NCBI GenBank assembly: GCA_900551655.1
Contig: URWM01000005.1
Coordinates: 1 to 19,143 of the forward strand
Direction of reading: 5' to 3'
From: an uncultured Collinsella sp.
GTDB lineage: Bacteria; Actinomycetota; Coriobacteriia; Coriobacteriales; Coriobacteriaceae
Length of the DNA: 19,143 nt
Shown here: piece by piece, positions 14,138-19,143 of the stretch
How positions within the stretch are numbered: the first letter of the stretch is position 1
Layout: each line of letters begins with the position of its first letter
Notes under the pieces: generated by a model
Databases searched by the model: none
The model's input: only the letters and a program-made list of their open reading frames with translations
What the model was told of the DNA's origin: nothing
Position numbers and translations under genes: made by a program

Positions 14138-14995
14138 ATGATCAAGATGTTTGCGAGTGACTTAGACGGAACACTGCTGAACGCCCTGCATGAGGCGGAT
14201 GGGACCATCCGCCGTGCCATTCGCGAGCTGACCGAGGCTGGCCTGCATGTGGTTCCCGCGACCGGACGCTCGACGCTGCCGATCGGCGAACATGGCTTTA
14301 CGGGCCTGGCGCTTGACGCCTGCTGCTCCAACGGATCCATCGTGCGCGACAGCCATGGCGAGGTGCTCAAGACCTGGACCATCGACCCACAGATCACCGA
14401 GGAGCTGCTCAAGGAGTTTCCGGATATCTGTTTTGACTGCTCCACGCCCGACGGCATGTTTTCGAGCGGATCGTTCGAGATGCACCAGGCGGGCTTTAAA
14501 AAGGACAGCCCTATCAAGCGCATCGTGATGCGCGGCATGCGTGCGCGTGGCGGGTACCACGAGGAACAGTACTTCGACCAGTCGATCGGCGACATCCTGC
14601 GTCATGACGTGTGCAAGATCAACTGCCGTGTGACCTCGCCCGAGCTGGAGCGCGACCTTAAGGCGTATTTGGCCGAGCGTTCGGACCGTGTGGTCAACGC
14701 GCCGTTCGATCCGGTGATGTTCGAGATCACGGACGTGGCGTGCAACAAGGGCGAGAGCGTGGCCTGGCTGGCGGGCTACTACGGTATTGCCGAGGACGAG
14801 GTCGCGGTTTACGGCGACGGCGGCAACGACATCGCCATGCTCAAGCGCTTCCGTCACAGCTACGCGACCAAAAACGGCAGCGATGCCGCCAAGGCCGCCG
14901 CGAGTACAACTATCGGCAGTTGCATGGTTCATGCCGTCCCCAAACACATGCTCGCCACCATGCGCAAGCAAAACTCCCGCACCATCATCGAATAA
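14138..14995 (+). CDS. HAD-superfamily phosphatase, Cof type (IIB)
   Basis: A 285-residue cytoplasmic phosphatase. All four HAD motifs are visible: motif I ASDLDGTLL with nucleophile Asp8 and acid/base Asp10, motif II ATGRS with Thr42, motif III Lys204 in ACNKGESVAWL, and motif IV GDGGNDIAML (226-235) with Asp227 and Asp231. The large cap between about 80 and 185 places it in the Cof/IIB group, which dephosphorylates sugar phosphates, FMN or pyridoxal phosphate with low specificity; the substrate here is unknown. GAAGGAGAGG precedes the ATG by 7-10 bases. A perfect palindrome (R1) begins directly after the TAA stop. Confidence 0.92.
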   Translation: MIKMFASDLDGTLLNALHEADGTIRRAIRELTEAGLHVVPATGRSTLPIGEHGFTGLALDACCSNGSIVRDSHGEVLKTWTIDPQITEELLKEFPDICFDCSTPDGMFSSGSFEMHQAGFKKDSPIKRIVMRGMRARGGYHEEQYFDQSIGDILRHDVCKINCRVTSPELERDLKAYLAERSDRVVNAPFDPVMFEITDVACNKGESVAWLAGYYGIAEDEVAVYGDGGNDIAMLKRFRHSYATKNGSDAAKAAASTTIGSCMVHAVPKHMLATMRKQNSRTIIE

Positions 14996-15024
14996 TGTGA
15001 CAAAGGGACAGCCCCTTTGTCACA
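14996..15024. repeat. Dispersed palindrome, copy R1
   Basis: Perfect 12-bp arms TGTGACAAAGGG and CCCTTTGTCACA around ACAGC. It starts on the base after the HAD stop codon and may act as a 3'-end hairpin or weak terminator. It is nearly identical to R2 at 15428-15460 and related to R3 at 8175-8202. Confidence 0.8.
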
Positions 15025-15037
15025 GGGGTCTGTGTGC

Positions 15038-15067
15038 TTGGAATACGAACATATATTCGTATATATA
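15038..15067 (+). promoter_or_regulatory. Promoter with embedded SOS-box-like operator for the 41-codon ORF
   Basis: -35 TTGGAA (15038-15043) and -10 TATATA (15062-15067) are 18 bp apart. Between them is the dyad ATACGAA-N6-TTCGTAT (15043-15062). Its core CGAACATATATTCG (15046-15059) matches the Gram-positive LexA box CGAACRNRYGTTYG at all but one position. A LexA-type repressor there would block RNA polymerase. The identity of the repressor is inferred from the motif alone. Confidence 0.6.
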
Positions 15068-15114
15068 ACTAGGCTCTGGTAGAATCGGTATCGTTGACGG
15101 CAGTTCCATGTGCC

Positions 15115-15149
15115 GGGCAACGCCCTCCATCTGATGGGAGGTGATGCCC
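15115..15149 (+). promoter_or_regulatory. Nested hairpin sequestering the Shine-Dalgarno
   Basis: GGGCA (15115-15119) pairs with TGCCC (15145-15149), and inside it CCTCC (15124-15128) pairs with GGAGG (15137-15141). The GGAGG is the ribosome binding site of the ORF at 15150, and the outer arm abuts its ATG, so the folded mRNA would be poorly translated. Confidence 0.65.
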
Positions 15150-15275
15150 ATGACCGATCTGATTGATTTTGTGAGACTTCTGACCGCTTTGGTCTCGTTC
15201 TTCACGGCGCTTGTCGGCCTTTCCGAGGCACTCAAGCAGCGTTCGAAGCGCAACAGAAGGGGTCGCCGCCGCTAA
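15150..15275 (+). CDS. Small membrane peptide, possible type I toxin (TisB/holin-like)
   Basis: A 41-codon ORF, too short for most gene finders. Residues 4-24 (LIDFVRLLTALVSFFTALVGL) read here as LIDFVRLLTAL then VSFFTALVGL are hydrophobic, with polar residues D3, D6, R9, T12, S16, T19 and E26 recurring every three to four positions, as in an amphipathic membrane helix. The tail is strongly basic (KQRSKRNRRGRRR). The ribosome site GGGAGGTG is excellent (8 bases from this ATG; an ATG at 15144 is too close) but hidden in a hairpin. A second hairpin (15259-15287, GGGGTC/GACCCC with CGCC/GGCG) covers the stop codon. The promoter has an SOS-box-like site and a convergent promoter lies downstream. 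This matches SOS-induced type I toxins in design; I recognise no specific family. Confidence 0.6.
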   Translation: MTDLIDFVRLLTALVSFFTALVGLSEALKQRSKRNRRGRRR

Positions 15276-15292
15276 GGCGTTGACCCCCTAAT

Positions 15293-15337
15293 GCAAACAA
15301 CGGCGCTGCCCAGCTTTCCAGAACTTGGGCTGCCGTC
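15293..15337 (-). ncRNA. Candidate convergent antisense RNA (antitoxin)
   Basis: A promoter at 15372-15344 on the minus strand would start an RNA near 15337 that immediately enters a hairpin (CGGC, GCCCA / TGGGC, GCCG; 15335-15301) followed by TTGTTTGC. If terminated there it is about 45 nt and overlaps the 3' untranslated part of the 41-codon gene's mRNA; read-through would extend over the coding region. The extent is a guess from sequence only. Confidence 0.35.
15301..15335. terminator. Shared hairpin between convergent transcripts
   Basis: CGGC...GCCCA (15301-15312) pairs with TGGGC...GCCG (15326-15335) around a loop, with a small internal asymmetry. On the minus strand TTGTTTGC follows, a reasonable terminator tail; on the plus strand the T tract is weak. 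Confidence 0.5.
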
Positions 15338-15343
15338 GACACT

Positions 15344-15372
15344 ATTCTACCCACGAATGACATTTTGGACAA
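15344..15372 (-). promoter_or_regulatory. Convergent (antisense) promoter
   Basis: On the minus strand -35 TTGTCC (15372-15367), exactly 17 bp, then -10 TAGAAT (15349-15344). No minus-strand protein gene lies downstream, so it most likely makes an antisense RNA to the 41-codon gene. Upstream of it is a tandem 9-mer GGCACAACC x2 at 15397-15414. Confidence 0.55.
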
Positions 15373-15427
15373 TCGGTAATGCCGCTCTAAAAGCCTGGCA
15401 CAACCGGCACAACCTAGGCGGTCGCTG

Positions 15428-15460
15428 GATGTGACAAAGAGGCTGCCCCTTTGTCACATC
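15428..15460. repeat. Dispersed palindrome, copy R2
   Basis: 15-bp arms GATGTGACAAAGAGG and CCCCTTTGTCACATC, one G.T-type mismatch, 3-base loop. Shares the TGTGACAAAG...CCCCTTTGTCACA core with R1, 432 bp away. It lies just upstream of the TetR control region. Confidence 0.8.
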
Positions 15461-15480
15461 CCAAATATTGCCTTTACGTG

Positions 15481-15529
15481 TTGATGCACACGGTGTGCAA
15501 TAATACTCGCACTGTGCAATAGCGCACAG
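15481..15529 (+). promoter_or_regulatory. TetR-gene control region with two dyad operators
   Basis: Dyad 1 is TGCACAC-G-GTGTGCA (15485-15499, perfect). Dyad 2 is CTGTGC-N6-GCACAG (15512-15529, perfect arms). Both contain TGTGC/GCACA half-sites, and TGTGCAATA occurs as a direct repeat (15495 and 15513). TTGATG at 15481-15486 could be the -35, placing dyad 1 between the promoter boxes; the -10 is unclear (TACTCG at 17 bp). The sites suit autoregulation by the TetR protein encoded 22 bp further on. Confidence 0.55.
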
Positions 15530-15550
15530 GCTGAGTAACAAGGAGGACGC

Positions 15551-16261
15551 TTGTCCCAGCTCGAGAAATGCGATCGCCGGTCCCTTCGCTCGCAGCGTGC
15601 CCTTCGCCAGGCGCTTGCCAGCGAGCTTGCCGAAAGCGGCGACCTTTCGCGCATTAACGTCGCGTCGCTCACCGAGCGCGCCGGTCTTACACGCCGCACG
15701 TTCTATTCGCACTACCGCGATATCCCCGACTTTATCAGCCAGATTGAGGACGGCCTGCTTGCCGAGATTCGCGAGCGGGTGGAGCTTATCACCGCAGCTC
15801 AATTACCCGATCTTTACCGCAATATCGACGAGCTCGAGCCGGCACCCGGTTCGGTTGAGCTGCTTCGCTATCTTGCGGCTAATCGCGACCTTATCGGGGC
15901 CCTGCTGGGCCCGGGCGGCGACCCCGCCTTTATTAAAAAGATCATCGATACCGCACGCGAGGCCGTGGTGCCGCGTGCACAGACGGGCATTTTGGGCTTG
16001 GCGCTGGGCACCTTCTTTGACTACTACGTCACCTATGTCGTGAGTGCCGAGGTCGGCATGATCCAACGTTGGTTTGAGCGTGACCTTTCTGAATCGCCCG
16101 AGACCATGGCGCGCATTATGACGGTCATCGCCTTTGTGCGCCCCGGCGACCTGTATGGCCAACCCATCGATATCAACGTGCCGGAATACGGCATGAAGCT
16201 ATTGAATCTGCAGCTCGAGGACGCGGTCGACAGCACCGCAACCGTCGAGTCCAACAACTAA
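15551..16261 (+). CDS. TetR-family transcriptional regulator
   Basis: 236 residues from a TTG start preceded by AAGGAGGAC (5 bases). The N-terminal helix-turn-helix lies at about 33-58 (INVASLTERAGLTRRTFYSHY, here INVASLTERAGL then TRRTFYSHYRD), the standard TetR recognition region. The C-terminal region (about 75-200) is a helical ligand and dimer domain of the type often called TetR_C; its ligand is unknown. The protein probably represses its own operon through the dyads at 15485-15529. It is 11 bp upstream of the dehydratase activase and so co-transcribed, suggesting that it senses a metabolite of the radical dehydration pathway, possibly an acyl-CoA. Confidence 0.88.
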   Translation: MSQLEKCDRRSLRSQRALRQALASELAESGDLSRINVASLTERAGLTRRTFYSHYRDIPDFISQIEDGLLAEIRERVELITAAQLPDLYRNIDELEPAPGSVELLRYLAANRDLIGALLGPGGDPAFIKKIIDTAREAVVPRAQTGILGLALGTFFDYYVTYVVSAEVGMIQRWFERDLSESPETMARIMTVIAFVRPGDLYGQPIDINVPEYGMKLLNLQLEDAVDSTATVESNN

Positions 16262-16272
16262 GAGGAGAGACA

Positions 16273-19095
16273 ATGAGCAAACTCGTCGAGGGCATTAAAG
16301 ACCGTGTGGTTGCTGCCGCACGCGAGGCCGCGCCCGCCGTGGTGGACGCCGCGCAGAAGGCCGCGACCGCGGCTGCCGAGAAAGTTGCCGAGGCAGTTGC
16401 CGATGCCAAGAACGTGGCAGGGGAGACGTCCGTCGTCAGCGAGCCCGCCACCGCCGCTGAGCCCGTAGCCGTCACCGCCGCCCAGGCCCCCGAAGGCGCA
16501 ATCTTCAACCCCGAGGCCGCCCGCGGCAACCTGCACCTGGGCATCGACGTGGGTTCCACCACCGTTAAGCTCGCTGTGCTCAACGACGACAACCAGATCG
16601 TCTACGCCAAGTACCAGCGCCACCACACCGACGTCCGTGCCTGCGCCCGCGACCTGTTCGAGGGTGCTGCGACCGTGCTGCCGACGGCCCAGATGACCTG
16701 CGCCATTACCGGCTCGGGTGGCCTGCTGCTGTCTCAGTGGCTCGACCTGGAGTTTGTTCAGGAGGTCATCGCCAGCAAGCGTGCCGTCGAGACCCTCATC
16801 CCGGCCACCGATGTCGCCATCGAGCTGGGCGGCGAGGACGCCAAGATCATCTACTTCGACAACGGCATCGAGCAGCGCATGAACGGCACCTGCGCCGGCG
16901 GTACGGGCGCGTTCATCGACCAGATGGCAACCCTGCTGCACACCGACGCGAGCGGCCTCAACGAGCTCGCGGCCAACGCCACCACCATCTATCCCATCGC
17001 CAGCCGCTGCGGCGTCTTTGCCAAGACCGACGTGCAGCCGCTGCTCAACGAGGGTGCCCGCCCCGAGGACGTGGCCGCCTCCATCTTCCAGGCTGTCGTG
17101 ACCCAGACCATCTCGGGCCTGGCGTGCGGCCGTCCCATCCGCGGCAACGTCGCCTTCCTGGGCGGCCCGCTGCAGTATCTCTCCGAGCTGCGCCACCGCT
17201 TCTACCTCACGCTCAACTTGGACGAGGAGCACCGCATTGTGCCCCAAAACGCTCACCTGTTTGTGGCGAGCGGCGCTGCCATGGCGCACGAGTCCAATAA
17301 GCTCAGCACGTTCCCGCAGCTCATCGAGGCCATCGATGCCCTGGGTGACACGCAGGGTGCCGAGGTCGAGCGCCTGGATCCGCTCTTTGCCACCGACGAG
17401 GACTTTGCCGAGTTCAAAACCCGCCACGACCAGGAAGTCGTCCCCAAGGGCAAGCTCGAAGGCTACACCGGACGCGTGTTCATCGGCATCGACGCCGGCT
17501 CCACCACCATGAAGGCCGCGCTCGTGGGCGAGGACGGTCAGCTGCTGCACACCTGGTACGGCAACAACAACGGCGACATCCTAGGCACGGCCAAGGTCAT
17601 CATGGCCGATTTCTACAACCACATCCCCGCGGGCTGCACCATCGGCCACGTGACCACCACGGGCTACGGTGAGGCGCTGCTCATCGAGGCCCTCAAGGCC
17701 GACTCCGGCGAGATCGAGACCGTCGCGCACCTGCGCGGCGCCAAGGCGTTCCTGCCCGGCGTCGAGTTCATTCTGGACATTGGCGGCCAGGACATGAAGT
17801 GCCTGCGCGTGAAGGAGGGCGTCATCGAGCACATCATGCTCAACGAGGCCTGCTCGTCGGGTTGCGGTAGCTTTATCGAGAGCTTCGCCGTCTCTATGAA
17901 CATGGACGTGCGCGCGTTCGCCGATGCCGCCATCCATGCCAAGGCCCCCGTCGACCTGGGCAGTCGCTGTACGGTCTTTATGAACTCTCGCGTCAAGCAG
18001 GCGCAAAAGGAAGGCGCCACGGTGGGCGACATCGCGGCCGGCCTGTCTTATTCCGTCATCAAGAATGCCCTGTTCAAGGTCATTAAGCTGCGCGACCCCA
18101 AGGAGATCGGCAGTCAGGTGATCGTTCAGGGCGGCACCTTTATGTCCGACGCCACGCTGCGCGCATTTGAGCAGCTCACCGGCGTGCATGCCGTGCGCCC
18201 CGACATCGCCGGCTGCATGGGCGCCTACGGTGCGGCCCTGCTCGCCCGCGATCGCGCTGGTGCCGACGGCATCTCGACCATCCTGTCGGCCGAGGACATC
18301 GCGCACCTCACCGTGACGCAAAAACACGTCCGCTGCGGCCGTTGCTCCAACAACTGCCAGCTCACCGTCAACGATTTTGGCGGCGGCAGGCGCTTCATTA
18401 CCGGTAACCGCTGCGAGAAGGGTGCCGGCCACAAAAAGCAAAAAACCGAGGCTCCTAACCTCTTTAAAAAGAAAAACGAGCTGCTCTTTAACCGCGAGGT
18501 GCTGAGCCCCGACGAGGCCCCGCGCGGCACCGTGGGTATCCCGCGCGCACTCAACATGTACGAGAACTACCCCTTCTGGCATGCGTTCTTTACGCGCCTG
18601 GGCTTTAGCGTGCAGCTGTCCGACCAGTCGAGCAAGAAGACCTACCAGGCGGGCATCGAGTCCATGCCGTCCGAGAGCGTGTGCTATCCGGCAAAGATGA
18701 GCCACGGCCATGTGATGAACCTTATCGACCGCGATGTCGACTTCATCTGGATGCCGTGCGTGCGCTGGGAGCGCAAGGAGGATCCGACGGCTGGCAACTG
18801 CTATAACTGCCCCATCGTCATGAGCTACCCCACGGCGTTGGCACTCAACATCGACGAGATCCGCGAGCAGAACATCGAGTTCCTGTATCCGTTTGTGCCC
18901 TATCACGACAAGACCGAGCTCAAGCGCCGTCTGTATCAGGTGCTCGCCGTCGACCGTGTGGCCGATGCGCAAGCCGGTCGCGGTCGCGTGCGTGGACCCA
19001 AGATCACGCGCTCCGAGGTTGATGCCGCCGTCAACGCCGCCTTTGAGGCCGATGCGCGTTTCCACGAGGACATCCAGACCATGGGCGAGGAGGCC
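16273..19095 (+). CDS. 2-hydroxyacyl-CoA dehydratase activase-type protein, partial (C-terminus missing)
   Basis: The first 941 residues of a very large protein (family usually about 1400-1600) that combines two HgdC/BcrA/BadF-type ASKHA ATPase domains with a DUF2229/HgdB-like region. Domain 1 (about 86-340): LGIDVGSTTVKLAV, ELGGEDAK, Cys207 in NGTCAGGTGAF and Cys246 in SRCGVFAKTDVQ. Domain 2 (about 402-660): FIGIDAGSTTMKAALV, DIGGQDMK, Cys527/Cys531 in NEACSSGCGSF and Cys566 in SRCTVF. These cysteines hold the bridging 4Fe-4S cluster that passes an ATP-driven electron to a radical dehydratase. A further Cys cluster follows (C688, C691, C695, C714), then the DUF2229 block GIPRALNMYENYPFW from 755. 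The first 75 residues are an unusual Ala-rich helical extension. GAGGAGAG precedes the ATG. The gene is cut by the adapter at 19096. The dehydratase partner is not in the window. Confidence 0.9.
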
Positions 19096-19143
19096 CTGTC
19101 TCTTATACACATCTCCGAGCCCACGAGACGTAGAGGAATCTCG
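19096..19143 (-). other. Nextera i7 sequencing adapter (artefact)
   Basis: 19096-19129 is the reverse complement of the Nextera read-2 adapter, 19130-19137 is the index GTAGAGGA and 19138-19143 the P7 end. It is the exact inverse of bases 1-47. Peptides beginning MYKRQ, or ending in SLIHISEPTR, come from it. Confidence 0.98.

Noticed and set aside
12916..14595. 559-codon minus-strand open frame across amt, the PII gene and the HAD gene
   Set aside because: It crosses three well-supported plus-strand genes and has no domain signature.
15020..15253. 77-codon minus-strand open frame antisense to the small peptide gene
   Set aside because: It has no recognisable ribosome site, whereas the plus-strand frame has promoter, GGGAGGTG and coherent membrane-helix composition.
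15347..15802. 151-codon minus-strand open frame over the TetR start region
   Set aside because: It reads through the R2 palindrome and operators and antisense to the TetR helix-turn-helix; no ribosome site or known motif.
16258..19110. Two long minus-strand open frames (430 and 509 codons) opposite the activase
   Set aside because: Antisense shadows with low-complexity composition; one begins inside the adapter (MYKRQ). The plus strand carries unmistakable activase motifs.
1..19143. Perfect terminal inverted repeats of a linear element
   Set aside because: The repeats are Illumina Nextera adapter and index sequence.

Overview
This is a roughly 19 kb high-GC contig from a Gram-positive-type bacterium, most likely a gut Coriobacteriia and probably Collinsella. 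That placement is inferred from GC-rich codon use, strong GGAGG-type ribosome binding sites, a lipoprotein-type solute-binding protein, a two-domain 2-hydroxyacyl-CoA dehydratase activase and the short palindromic intergenic repeats; no rRNA or other marker gene is present. Both ends are not biological: 1-47 and 19096-19143 are Illumina Nextera i7 adapter with index, forming a false terminal inverted repeat. Real sequence runs from 48 to 19095.

Layout. (1) 48-132 (-) is the first part of a radical SAM gene cut by the adapter, divergent from an alpha/beta hydrolase (358-1155). (2) 1367-3628 is a signalling pair: a degenerate GGDEF / response-regulator receiver / HD-GYP protein and an Hpt phosphotransfer protein, closed by a strong bidirectional terminator. 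(3) 3734-8055 (-) is a polar amino acid ABC transporter operon: binding lipoprotein, attenuator-like hairpin, two permeases, ATPase, then a C26-type gamma-glutamyl hydrolase. Upstream lies a 418-bp non-coding stretch holding the operon promoter and a regular array of three long inverted repeats. (4) 8512-10293 (-) is a divergent DXS-like thiamine-diphosphate enzyme with its own terminator. (5) 10522-12081 is an HD-domain protein tightly coupled to a PF06541-type membrane protein. (6) 12280-14050 is an ammonium transporter with a PII protein that lacks the uridylylated tyrosine. (7) 14138-14995 is a Cof-type HAD phosphatase. (8) 15038-15372 is the most interesting part: a 41-codon ORF for a small membrane peptide with an Arg-rich tail, with a near-consensus SOS box inside its promoter, its Shine-Dalgarno buried in a nested hairpin, and a good convergent promoter just beyond its end. 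This is the architecture of an SOS-controlled type I toxin-antitoxin locus. (9) 15551-19095 is a TetR-family regulator with two dyad operators, followed 11 bp later by a large dehydratase activase that runs off the contig.

How the genes work together: the ABC transporter and C26 hydrolase suggest uptake and cleavage of gamma-glutamyl or related amino acid compounds; Amt and PII handle ammonium; the TetR gene probably controls the activase, which would energise a radical 2-hydroxyacyl-CoA dehydratase used in amino acid fermentation. The signalling pair links phosphorelay to cyclic-di-GMP breakdown. Three copies of a short palindrome (around 8175, 14996 and 15428) are a dispersed repeat family.
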